A stretch of DNA of 64,000 bases from Apostichopus japonicus (taxonomy: Eukaryota; Echinodermata; Holothuroidea; Aspidochirotida; Stichopodidae), in assembly GCF_037975245.1 (NCBI RefSeq), contig NC_092575.1, forward strand, positions 9,764,001-9,828,000. Reading direction: 5' to 3'. A model generated the notes under the pieces. The model did not search any database. It was not told the DNA's origin and worked only from the letters and a program-made list of their open reading frames with translations. Made by a program: the position numbers and the translations under genes. This document shows positions 1 through 12,000 of the stretch, piece after piece (the stretch's first letter is position 1; each line of letters starts with the position of its first letter).

Positions 1-76
1 GCTGACCGTATATTTCGACTATTTGGCTCTCTCTGTGAGCTCTGCATGCTGATCATCATATAAATAGACATCTTTC

Positions 77-387
77 ATGTCTATCAGATTTCTAATCCCA
101 ATAAACAAATTTCAAACAGAATCCACACCACAGCTTATCGACTTGCACTCAGAATCCCTTCCTATAGATATTGCTACTTCGCACGTTCTTCGTGCAGGAA
201 ACACAAACTCTTTTTTTTCACCCTACTTGAAGAATTTAACACCAAATTATACAAATACAACCTCGAGAACGACCCATTGATTGAAGAACTCCTACTGAAA
301 TACAAAGTCGCAACAACACACTTCCCAAATAACCAATACATTTCTGTATTCAAAATTGTTAGAAAATCCTTTCCTAACTGGGTTTAG
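77..387 (+). other. unrecognised possible coding remnant
   Basis: An open frame starts at an ATG at 77. A second frame reads through the eight-T run at 211-218 into a plausible coding stretch (…LLEEFNTKLYKYNLENDPL…) that stops at TAG 385-387. The two halves would join if the T-run holds a single-base slip. I recognise no family. It could be the end of a decayed mobile-element ORF or chance. Confidence 0.2.
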
Positions 388-968
388 CCCCGACTCCAGG
401 TATACTTATATATAAAGAAAAACAAAAAAAAACAACTCCGACAAAAGTGTCTATTCCATAAAAAAAATATATATAAAAAATCTTATTACCTCCCCCCCCC
501 CCCCCGTAGGACCTCTCGCGAGTTCGACAAGGGGTTAAACTCCTTTTGATTTGATTTATCAGATAACTGCCATGCATTGTTGTAATTAACTTGGCTAAAA
601 GTATTTAAATTTTACCTTGAGCTATGTTCAGTTACAAACATGTTTGAAACCCTTTTACCTTTTGAAAGAAATTCATGTTCATCTTTGTCAAGAGAAAATC
701 TGAATATCTTTTTATGTAATTTTAGTATAGCTCGCAAGATGCAGGTCTGCAAATGCTGGACATATTTACCGTTGTTTCTTTTATATGTTAATAAAAGTCA
801 TTTGGGTCACAACCTTTAGAGTGTAAGAACTTCAAGGAAAAATAGTATATGAGATAACTCAATCAATGACACTGATAATGAAAAATGAAATTTTGTATTG
901 TAGTTCTGCAATCATAGATATTGCACGTCAAAAATTTTATATAACCCCAAATGAGATTCAATATTTGC

Positions 969-1134
<166 letters not shown>

Positions 1135-1212
1135 ATATAAAAGATAAACAGATAAACAAGCGAATATTTTTTAACAACGACATACTGCTATATTTCTGCT
1201 ATATTATTTATA

Positions 1213-1244
<32 letters not shown>

Positions 1245-1489
1245 TATTAGAGAAAATCAGAGAAATAAGATATGACTCATAATTGACAAATAAGGAGTAA
1301 GTTTTAGAAAATATATTGGAATTTTCGGTCCCCCTGGAACCTTCGTCAGCCATACTTGGCAGTCGAATGAAAAGTACAAAATGTAACACAATGAAAGTAT
1401 GACACTAGATAAGTGTAAGTTGCATTGATGGAATTAAAACCAAATAAATCATGGCTATACACGAAGCGGATTAAGGAGCAAAGAACGGA

Positions 1490-2130
1490 TTACATATGCT
1501 TGTAGAACTGATAGTTGTTAAGGGGTCCCAAGTCTTTGTTGAGGCCGGTGATGTGAGACTTACGAAAGATCCAATCGATTTCTTTACGTTTACGTTCAGT
1601 AGTTGATTTGCAGTTCGAGGCAATTAAAATACATTTTACGTGTTTTAGAGAATGACTATGAAGATTGAAATGTTCGGGAAGTGGGAATCCTGCAAAATTA
1701 TCACGAATAATTTGTTTGTGATTATTAAAACGTAAGCGGAACCGGGAGCCTGTTTCACCTACATAATTGCCCTCTTTGCAAAGTACACAGTAGAAAATGT
1801 AAATACGTTAGTAGAATCACAAGAGAGGTAAGGGGGTCTTAGACTAAAGTCAACATTGGGAATCTTGACCACGGTGCCTGGAGTAATATGGGGCATATTT
1901 GGCATCGAGGTTTATCGCAAGGGAAATTGCCTGTGGAGGTGGAAACTGAGTGGGGGAGTCTGGAGGAAGTGAGTAAAAATTTAAGGCTGGGGGGTTGACG
2001 AAATGCTAGCATGGGGGTACCTTAAACGATTCTCTTACAGACTGATCGTCTTGGAATACAGCAAATTCCTGTTTGATGGAGCGAATGAAAGATTTTATGA
2101 GGGGTTGTAACTGGTAACGAACGGAATGCG
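1490..2130 (-). mobile_element. Penelope-like element remnant, GIY-YIG endonuclease end
   Basis: Read on the minus strand, this encodes the C-terminal part of a retroelement protein. It runs from a linker (…PLIKSFIRSIKQEF…) through a cysteine-containing segment (KPRCQICP) to an endonuclease-like block with YCVLCKEGNYVGETG, RFRLRFNNHK, ERKRKEIDWIF and SHITGLNKDLGPL. The order 'YCxxC…YVGET…R…N(N)H' matches the GIY-YIG nuclease appended to Penelope-like reverse transcriptases. The reading frame is broken at least twice (near 1810 and near 1890) and has an in-frame stop near 2015, so it is a dead 3' fragment. No reverse transcriptase was found upstream of it, towards higher coordinates. The family assignment comes from motif recognition only. 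Confidence 0.7.
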
Positions 2131-2394
2131 TGTGCTGGGACTTTAAGACTTGTATTTTAATAAGTCCTAACGGCTCAACTTGTCGGACCTGGAAATACCC
2201 TGTCTAATTAAGTAAAGGGGGTATCCGGCATTCAAGAAATAACCAGTTAAAATGGATACCTGGTGTTCAAAACCACATGGGTTGGAGCAAATGCTAAGTC
2301 TAAGGCATTGGCTGTAACCAATAGAACTCTTGAGATTATGCGGGTGAAAACTAACAAGATCGCTTCATTACGTCATATGAGTTTAAACGGCGGT

Positions 2395-2730
2395 ACAATT
2401 ATAATAATAATAGTAATAAATAACATTTATATAGCGCCTAATACAAAAGTTTCTAAGCGCTTTATAAAGTTAGAAAAAAAGAGGAAACGCTTTAAGCTGT
2501 CTTTTGCACACTAATCAGGAGTTCATTCCAAAGGGCAGGTGCATCAACAAAAAGTGCAAGATCGCCATAGCGAGTCCTAGTTTGAGAATCTTGAAATTCA
2601 TACGCTGCGAGACGGAAAGCCAATGCGATGAACGCAGGACGGGAGTGATATGATCAGATTTTTTAGTGAGTGTAATGAGGCGAGCAGCAGCGTTTTTAAT
2701 TCTCTGAAGGGGAAAATTATAAGATTTTGT
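2395..2730. repeat. interspersed repeat with (ATA)n head and 'TTATATAGCGC' motif
   Basis: An ATAATAATA run is followed by a TTTATATAGCGCCTAATAC block and an AAGCGCTTTATAAAG block. This arrangement resembles the ends of dispersed invertebrate retroelements. No coding potential was seen, and the boundaries are uncertain. Confidence 0.4.
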
Positions 2731-3502
2731 AAGTTAACATGCAAGCTATTATAAAAATCAGTCTTCCCCTAATAATAACTGATTTGCCCGTCGCGACTCC
2801 GATTACAGTAAATTATCCTGTTTGAAAGATGTGTCGACTCAAAAGCATTTATGAAGTAATATAGGCATACATAATAATGATTCCCACTGCGGCTCCCACT
2901 CCTGCAAAGAATACCCTGTAAGGAATGTGTCGTTTTCTAAAGCATTTATGTAAAAGTGTAAACGGCGTGCCATGCAAATCGTATTATTTCCGCGGTCTCA
3001 AACACTGACTTGAAAATTGTGATAGAAAAAAGTACCTCCTTCAACATTCTCACCGCATGTCGACCGTCCTTTCGTAACATGGCCACCTTAGCAAGTTTCA
3101 GACTTTTAAATCACGGAGCTGGTAATCAATTGTTTTAAGTTTATGAATTAACGAAATGTTTATAAACAAGATTTCAGTTTACACTTAAAATTTGTGCTTT
3201 GAATAATTGCTAGTGCTGGAAGTCGGGTACGCTTAATTAATAATTCCCTACTTGCACTGTGGGTTTTCGCGGAATTGGTATAGAATAGTAGGAGACTCGG
3301 TTACACAAGGCCTACAGTATGTATTGCTATTGCATGTGAAGGTGTGTTTGTTTTGGGGGAGGGGGTTAATAATACAGTGACGGTCAAAATCTCAGTGAAT
3401 CTTAACATGGGGTAACTATAGAATACCTCTCCATTTCAGTAACATTTCAGTAAACGAGGAATATTACTTTCTTAGCCACAATCAAGCTAGTACATAGGCC
3501 TA
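2731..3502. other. intergenic, nothing recognised
   Basis: AT-rich non-coding sequence. I see no exon, RNA gene or repeat with clear ends. Confidence 0.5.
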
Positions 3503-3510
3503 GGCTATAG

Positions 3511-4220
3511 GGGTACCGTTATTTTCCGCACACGTTACTTTCCGCTGAAACAAAACGGTGTTTTCCGCAAACAAATTTGTCAGCGGGAAACAACGTTTTT
3601 TTCAGCGGAAAGTAACGTTTTTTTTTGGAAGAACAGAATAACTTACTGAATTGATTAGGCACATGGAATGATTTAGGAAGATGGAGAAGATAGGATTTAA
3701 CTGCAATAGGATAAATCGGCCATGATTTTAGATGTAACTCGTAAGAAAGGTGGTGCAAAATGCGTGTTCGGTTATTAAAACAGCCTTTACTTATACAGCC
3801 ATTTCCAGCGAAAATCAAAGATACCGCCCTTTGCAACTTTTTTTTAAACTATCATTACGCGGACCGCAGTTTTAATACTTTATTAGATAGTCAATCCTTC
3901 ATAACGCGGGCGTCCCTTTGCCCTTTTATCGGCCGACCGCCTCATACTTCTTTAATAATCCCTAATTACACACCCCCAAGCCTCCTCTATATTATAAGCA
4001 GCTTAACTTTTCTGACATGAACTCAGTCTAACCATCCTTTATCGACGTTCTTTGATACTTTCTCATGTTATTTTAATCATCCTGCCTGAATTTGGTATCC
4101 TAAAATTGCGGAAAAATATAGTATACAGGAAAGTGAAAAAAAAAGGTGTTTTCCGCAGAAGAATTTTTTCAGCGGAAAGTAATCAGCGGAAAGTAACGTA
4201 TGCGGAAAACAATGGAAACC
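3511..4220. mobile_element. 710-bp MITE with 8-bp TSD GGCTATAG
   Basis: The ends are inverted repeats: left GGGTACCGTTATTTTCCGCA and right (reverse complement) GGTTTCCATTGTTTTCCGCA, 16 of 20 identical. The similarity continues through CGTTACTTTCCGCTGA. It is flanked by a perfect direct repeat GGCTATAG at 3503-3510 and 4221-4228. The subterminal zones reiterate TTTTCCGC/GGAAAGTAACG units in both orientations. There is no transposase ORF, so it is non-autonomous. An 8-bp TSD fits hAT, P or Merlin-like superfamilies. The GG terminus is closer to Merlin, but this is inference. Confidence 0.8.
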
Positions 4221-4454
4221 GGCTATAGCATAGCCTAGGCATAATAAGGCTTAGCCTAGTCTTTGCTTTTACTAGTTTTATGTTGAGAATGATGCAACCA
4301 TATGTGGGATAGGGCAAATTTTAAGGTGTTTTTTCTGGTTGTTCATTGGACAACCAGGTCGTAATGTTTGGTTGGCTTAACAATATATTTTGTCCAAAAC
4401 AATGTTTCCAGATAACAAAGAATGATCAATTGATGCATCATGCAGCATTGTTAC

Positions 4455-5925
4455 GAATGCAGGATTCTGCGTCCGGGACGCAATGTTTTGGCCAGGGATG
4501 CAAAATCTTCAAATTGCTTGCGTCCCGCGGACGCAAACTTTTTTTTTGAGAAACAAACCCCAAGTATACACACTCACAACTAGGTCAACAGAAAGCATAA
4601 CAAAACTGTCAAAACACATTTTGGAATGAACATTATTTCTTTTCAAAAGACCACAACTTCTTCTTACAAGAAGCAAAATTTCTCCTACTCCAACAGATCA
4701 TTGAATTTGTTTGAAAATAAATATATCATAACAATCAACCACAAGGTACAGGGTTAACAACATCCCATTACGGAGATTTTCATGCTAAAAATAGACAATG
4801 ACGCTTTTCCAAAATTCCCGTGATTTGATTGGTTATAAGTCCCCATCCATTGTCTGTGCAAATTCTTGCACCTGTAGTGCTCAGTGAAAACGGAGTATGT
4901 TGTTTAACAACAATTACTTGCAACTTACCTTCCCCTGTGTAGAGATAGTGAATTTTTTTGCGGTATAGTCTACGATGTGTGTGCACTCCAATATCATAAC
5001 GTTAGGCCTTGTCACATACAGTACGTATACCTTTTGGCAACGAAGAGGCTTCGTAATATTTGAATCATTGTTTTGATCAGAAAATGTTAATGAATGGAGA
5101 CAATCTATGAATTTTGTGGGAAGCTAACATCTCTGATCCTGAACAGGATATTTCAGCTCACAGTATGTTTCTTCTCTCTGTATTAATAGTTGCTAATGTA
5201 AAATGTGCATTCTTAACATCAGTAGTTTCTGTTGCAAAAAAATTTCGCGGTCCAATTAACCACGTGCTTCAGTAAATGTTATTTTGGCGCAACATTCGTG
5301 TGTAAACTACTGTACTTTAGAACATTGAACTGATTTTTTTTGTAAATCTACATTGGGTAAAAAACTATTAACATAGATCTTCTGTAATTTTCGTATAGAT
5401 TATTGCTTGCAAAGAGCCAGAATAAATGTTGGATCAGATTTTAAGGATTTGCGCATGTGTAGTTGAAAATGAAGCTCGAACAGGCATGTACATGCAGCAG
5501 TACAGTGAACTGGAATTTAGCGAGAGATATGCACACTGTAGGTACTGGGATTTTTGAAAGAGTTGTTTGTTGGAATCGCTGCAAGGTCAAAGCACGGATC
5601 TACTACGGAGTTGGCGAGTAGGGAAGTAGAAGGACGGATGAAGGAGGGGGGCACTGGGGGTAAAAATGGGTCGAAACGGCAGGGTGGTCGAAAGGAGGGG
5701 CGCCCCCGGCCGCCCCTGAAAAATAGCGAAGTTAAGGCACTGAGCATTTTTGCCCTATATTGTGTATAACATTTACAAAGTATAGGCTGTGATACTACAC
5801 TAGTATTAGTAACAGTAGGTCATACAATAAACGTAATTGGTTTTCGATTGGGACGCAAGCTTTTTTTACGGGACGCAATCTTTATTGGGGGCTTGCGTCC
5901 CTGGGACGCAAACTTTTTTTCACTA
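4455..5925. mobile_element. candidate element bounded by GACGCAA hairpin ends
   Basis: Two blocks, about 4465-4545 and 5850-5922, consist of alternating GGGACGCAA and TTGCGTCCC words. The right block reversed (TTTGCGTCCCAGGGACGCAA) resembles the left block (CTGCGTCCGGGACGCAA). They may be the ends of one ~1.45-kb non-autonomous element, or two copies of one small palindromic repeat. I found no convincing TSD. The interior holds no recognisable gene. Confidence 0.4.
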
Positions 5926-6289
5926 ATAACATTACTGTTGATGAATATACATACATTTTTAGGATACTAATGCTATGTAGGTTTGGTGAAAAGAACACCA
6001 GCTTTGGGACAGTAAAGGTCTCCTTTGAAAAGATTATAGGTTTAGCATTATTTTGGTTTTATTTCAGTAGGGATGGAAGGTGATACAAATTAATCATTTT
6101 ACTTAGGCCTTGGCTAGTTGGTTTTCTTGCAATGCAATCTGAATTTGATTTGCTGATTTTAGTGATCCTTACAGAAATTTGGTGGTCTTGGATGACCATG
6201 AAAAATGTCCAGTCGGAGTTATCATAAAAGTCCGTAATAAAAAGTCCTCAGAGCTTCAATTCTGGAGTGTGAGGCATAGTCACTGCACA

Positions 6290-6994
6290 GCTTACCAGTC
6301 AAAACGTCCCTTTACCAAAACGTCCCCGTACCAAAACGTCCCCGCTTTTGGTCAAAACGTCCCCGTTGGTCAAAACGTCCCCGTAAGTCAAAACGACCCC
6401 ATATATCACATTCATTCACAATTTTGAATATATATATTAATTTTAAGTTATAATTTGGCTAAGTTATCGGCATGCAAGTTGGATTACAGGCGCTAAATAA
6501 ATCATGAAGGATATTGTTTAATTATACTTGGTATGAAAAAGGTATATGCTATATATTTTTCAGTGAATTAATGAAATAAGGAAAACAAATAATATTATAC
6601 AAGAGGAATTAAGAAAGAATTTGGATGTGTATACTGTACACTATATATATATGTATATAATAATCCTAAAAATATCCTATTACCCTACAGCCCTCTTGCA
6701 TTCCCTTTTCTATTTATATTATCTTACCTCAGAAAATTATACTCTAAATGTTTCCACCCTCATAACAGGCACTTCCCACACCTAAAAACTGTGTTTTCAA
6801 CCTAAACTATACTTATCCTTACTCTTTGATTTGAACTAAAAACATCCACACTTGCATTCCAACTGATTATAAAAGCGGGGACGTTTTGACTCACAGGGAC
6901 GTTTTGACTGTGGGGACGTTTTGGTAAAAAGCGGGGAGGTTTTGGTCTTAAAAGAGCTGGGACGTTTTGGTAAAGGGACGTTTTGACTGGATAC
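6290..6994. mobile_element. 705-bp MITE with 9-bp TSD CACTGCACA and AAAACGTCCC-rich ends
   Basis: The left end holds about six head-to-tail AAAACGTCCC-type words. The right end holds the same words inverted (GGGACGTTTTG), giving terminal inverted repeats of roughly 100 bp that start CCAGTCAAAACGTCCC. Direct repeats CACTGCACA lie exactly at 6281-6289 and 6995-7003. The interior is AT-rich with no ORF of note. A 9-bp TSD suggests a Mutator-like origin. The tandem terminal words may be reiterated transposase-binding sites (inference). Confidence 0.8.
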
Positions 6995-7003
6995 CACTGC
7001 ACA

Positions 7004-9023
7004 TGAGCCTGTGAAGTTTATGACATCTTGAAAATATTTGAGTCCAATAAGCCTCCATTCTGGGATGGAGCCTCAGTTGTGGTGGGGAATGAAAGTTTCA
7101 TGATGAGAATGACACCATGTTGTGTGGAAGTTTTCAGAAAAATGGCAAATTTTTACTAACCTCCAAATGGGGTGGAGGTGCAGTTGCAGTGGTGATAGTG
7201 CCTATAAACAGATTATTTCATTAAAATGTTTAATATGATGTGATGACAACCAAATGCTTGGCTGCATGTATTGAGAATATAACATATCACATATAAATGC
7301 TGAGTTCTACTGAGCCTCCATTCTAGTGTGGAGTCGTAGTCGCTGTAGTAATTAAACATAGTTTGCTTGATGACTGTGACTGCGCCTCCCCAGGTGAAGT
7401 GAGATTCAGTTTGTGGGATATTCTATTATAGTTGTACCCAGAAAATATATACACATTCTTACTACAGTATCATATAAAAGAGGTGATATCTGTAACAAAT
7501 GAACACCCTGCTAGAAGAGAGGAGCAAAGATGCCCTAGCGTTAGCTTCCTAAATTTCTCTTTTTCAACCGCTGTTCTAATTTCTACACATGATTATAAAC
7601 CATTTAGTACTTACTAAATCTGAGATGTTAGGTTCCAGATAAATTGGAAATGGAAAGTGTCAAAAGTGATAACTTTTGGGATGTAATTTGTCGGATAATG
7701 TAAGTCTAAAGATGTGTTGCATTTGGGGAAATTGCCTGGCTTGATAATTTTACCCTCTAGAAATGCATTGTTGCCATGTATTGTTGGTTTGACAACATTC
7801 TCCATCTATACATTTTTTTTTTGACAGGGCTCAGGAAGTTTAGCTTTCCCCAAGCGGTGAAAGATGCCACACATTTGGTTAGTGTCATTTATTCTGCATT
7901 TAGATCCACAAACTTAAAGGCCTATACAGTGAAAATTATAACTTAACACAGTATTTGAAAGTGATCACGGTTTGTTTGGGTATAGTCGTTAATGCACCCC
8001 CAGTTGCTCTATTGTGCAACTACTGTCTTCCTGTGACAAGAATCATACTGCAGATGAAACATGAAAACTAAAAGCATGAGAAATACAGTACTTCAGTAGA
8101 CATAAATGTGCTTCCAGATTTTGGCAAATATCAATATTCTCTTGAATGTTTCAAAGCTTACTCTAGTCAAACCTGTGCTTGTCAGCACCTTTATATCCCA
8201 TAGGCATAAAAAGAACGGGGGGGGGGGGGGGTTTGTTTTGCCACACATTTCTAATTAGGGATGCACTGCTTTGCTGGATCATTCAGCTGGAAGCATGCAA
8301 CAGAGTGCTAGGCAATCAGATATATGATCAATGTTGAGCTGGAATATATGTCATATTCTGTTAAAATATGTTGCAAATCCCATAATCTCAACAATTCATT
8401 TGAAAATTTCATCAGAAAAAGCCACATTTTGTGGTGATGGTCTTTCTTTAAATATTTACTTAGTTCCTTCTCTCAAATTCAGTCTTATATTTTGAGATTA
8501 AATAGTTGCCATTTCAATGTAAGAAGTGTACCTTCTCCTCATATTTCAACTTGTTCCTCAAAATCAAGAGACCATTTTATCAGGAAAAATGTGAAACTTT
8601 TGAGACTGCCTTCCAAATTTGTGATAACATTCAAAAAAAAATATTTTTGTTACATCAAAAATCTTGGATTTTATTAAGTTTCTAGTTTTGTATTGATGTT
8701 GTATCCCTTGTGCCCAAATTTTATACATTTTATCTAAGAATGTCTGGCAAGATTTGATCTGAAAATGTTGACTATCTTTGACTGTAACAAACTGGTAGAA
8801 GTTATTTGTGAAATAAAATCAGTTTTGTGGAAAACAGTTTGTCATTAGGCCCAAAATGAGTTTTGACTTGTGACTTATTATTGAATGAAATTGACTCAAC
8901 TATCAGCGTTGCACTTCAGTGATAATATTAAAGACTCTAGTTGTCAGTAGAATAAGCTCTGAATCTGTACATTGTTTTTAGTTTTGTTTAATGTCTCCTA
9001 TTTGCTATTCTCACCTCCTGTAG
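7004..9023. other. upstream region of TUFM; first exon not identified
   Basis: AT-rich sequence with a G-run at 8217-8230. TUFM needs a further 5' exon with a start codon, because the exon at 9024 has no in-frame ATG before the G domain and TAG lies in frame at 9021-9023. I could not place that exon. It may lie here or further left. Confidence 0.5.
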
Positions 9024-12000
9024 AGACAAGCCTTATTGCAATCACAGGTATGCACACTCAAGACTTCAGCATGTGTTTTTGCAGAGTCCAAATCCAAAAC
9101 CAGCTTCAAAAGGACTAAACCACATCTGAATATTGGAACCATTGGACATGTGGACCATGGAAAGACAACTTTAACGGCAGCTATTACCAAAGGTAATATT
9201 CTTAGTGGAGAATACCAGGATAGCTATAGTAAATTTCATTTGATTTTGAATGGGTGGCTCTGATGTTTTGCTAGATGTGATGCCATCTGGAGCTCTAAGA
9301 GGCAGTTTTTGAGGTTTTGTTTTGTTTTGTTATAAGCTTTGGGTAGAGTGTTTAAGTTGAGATAGTTTCCAAGAATTGTTCCCAAGTCACAGCTAATTTG
9401 AATGGTGGTTTAAGCACCCTATGGATGACTGTTACATCAGATACACCTGTTGGGATAATATGTATGCAGGGTTCTGCCCAGGGTGGATTGAGTGCCGGCA
9501 GGACTATCTAAGCGGAGCGCCACCATCGGTTGGCGCGGAGCGTAGAAGAAAATTTTGGGTTTAGGAAACCCCATGATGGCCGGAAACGGCCCTTCCCGAG
9601 TATATCTGTACGAAGTGTTTCCCGAGTGTTCTGAGTATGTGTACTAGCTAGCTGGATAGTGCCTGTGTCTCGCGCGATAAAAATAGATATAAATGAAACT
9701 ATCAAAAGTACGATCGGAAGTTGGAAACGGAAAACGGTCATTGGTCTGGAATGCGGAACTCTGGTAATATTTACTAAGTATGACACTGTGATGTGTTGGA
9801 TATTTTGAACAGTTATGAACTGGATTTCCCCTAGTCTCAAACAAATTGTTTCTGTACGTTCGACCCTCCGGCTATGGAGCTGTTTTTTGGAGTTCCTATC
9901 GAAAATAAGTGCCGGTCGGAAAAGTCACTCAGGCAGATTGTGGCGGTCGGTAATTCAGCGTGCTGGTCGGGCCCGACCGGCGCCGACCGGCAGCGGCAGA
10001 ACCCTGTGTATGGTATTCATATTGATGTCAAGGAGCAATGAAATTTGGTATGCCATTGATTCTGACTACAGTTGGAATTAGTCATTTAAATTTAAATTGT
10101 TAACTTGGAAAATGATGACTCTACATTAGAGAGAAAGAAGGATAAAAAGTGCGGGCTCTGGCGGTAAGCAAACATTTAGTTTGACAATTGTGCATGATGT
10201 GATAGCCCTTTAGGAATTTGTTAACTTTATAGAGAGGTTAAAAAGTAGATACACAGAGTTAACATTTGAAATGTATTACTGTGTAGTCCAATTTGATTGG
10301 GAATCTCTTAAATTGTTGAAGTTCTGTACTTTTGTGCTAAACAATTAGAGTGCAGGATGTGGGATACGTGTAATTGTTGCATGTATTGTTCTTTGTACAA
10401 CTTGTTTCTGTGTACATTAACACAGGTTTAGAAAATTTAAGGCTGATGGGTTTCTAAGATCAAGATAACCACGACTGATATTTTCACTGACTCTGGTGTT
10501 AAACAAGTCAAACATGACTGATATCACTGCCTCTGGTATTAAACATTACTGATCATATCACCTGAATTTGTTTCTTGAACACGATGAAGTATTGTCTGCA
10601 GCTGGAGGAGCCAAATTTCATAAATATGATGAGATTGACAAAGCACCGGAAGAGAGGAAAAGAGGTATCACCATCAACGCTGCGCACGTGGAGTACGAGA
10701 CGGAGAAACGTCACTATGCCCACACAGACTGCCCTGGTCATGCAGACTACATTAAGGTTTGCTAACCTTTTATCTACTTTGGAAATTACAGCCATTTACA
10801 GAAAGAGGGCTTTTTTTCCTAATCTGTGAAATGAATCAACTTCTGCATAGAGAGTGGAACAAAACAAAACAAGCTCTGAATGGTGCATGGAATTTCGGAA
10901 TTGTCTTTTGAGTATTTTGGAGTTTCATTTCAACACCCCATAAGGTTGAAGGCATTTGTACAGTGTAGTATGGGATATTTGATTACTACAGGCCATAAAA
11001 CTCTTTAACATTGCTATTTTAACAATAATTCTTTATTGTCTCAATATTATAAATCTTCTTTGCAATCAGCATACTGAAATTTGATTCCTGTATGTATGTT
11101 TGTATGTGGAATGTTGTTTCTGTTTCTTGTTTTGGTTCAACCAAATGTTTGTTTAACTGTAGTTTCTTCATGAGAAATGTAGATAGAGGCAAGGAATTGC
11201 ATGTTCTTTGTGCGTTTAATATTATGTACCGGATGTAGTGATCATGGAGAATGGCAATTTGTAGTTGGAGGTGTTTTCATGGTGGCTACAGAGGCAGGTA
11301 AACTCACCACAGAGTAGTCAAAAAGGAACTGTTGTGTTTCATCACCATGATATCCCACTTCCAAGTGAATCCCTTAAGTGACTAGAGCATTTATACATTA
11401 TTTATGAGTGCTATAAAGGATCTCATCTCCTCCAAGCCTGTAAACACAACAAGCAGCTCAAACTGACAGACGTACAGATATTTGAGAATGTTTCCTGTTC
11501 TTTATATCAAATGATTCTTTTTGACTATAGAACATGATTACTGGTGCAGCACAGATGGAAGGAGCCATATTGGTTGTTGCAGCCACAGATGGCCAAATGC
11601 CTCAGACTAGAGAACATTTACTTCTTACTAAACAGGTTTGTTTGTAGATCTGACCATCCCCTCCCCTTCCCCCTCCCCTCCCCCTCCCCTCCCCTTCACC
11701 CACTGCACCCCTCATTAGTATTGTTTCATGCCCTGTCAGTGGTAATATGTACATTAAAGAAATCATGTGTAAAATCAACCAGCCACAAATGCTTAACAGT
11801 TCAGAATACATTTCAGATTGAATTGGTCATTTCTTTCTCCTCATTTTTTTTTCATTTCAATCAATTTTGCTTCTACTCAATTTAATAGTTTTGAGTCAAA
11901 GTTTAAGGCAGTACAGAATCGTTATCCCAACTTATTACATAACTTTGCTTTTGACAGTTATTGTGGTATTGTAAGTTACTAGGAATCATGGATTCCCAAA

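Noticed and set aside
5517-5769. Overlapping sense and antisense open frames rich in Gly/Arg/Pro
   Set aside because: GC-biased patch with no splice sites, motif or homologue recognised.
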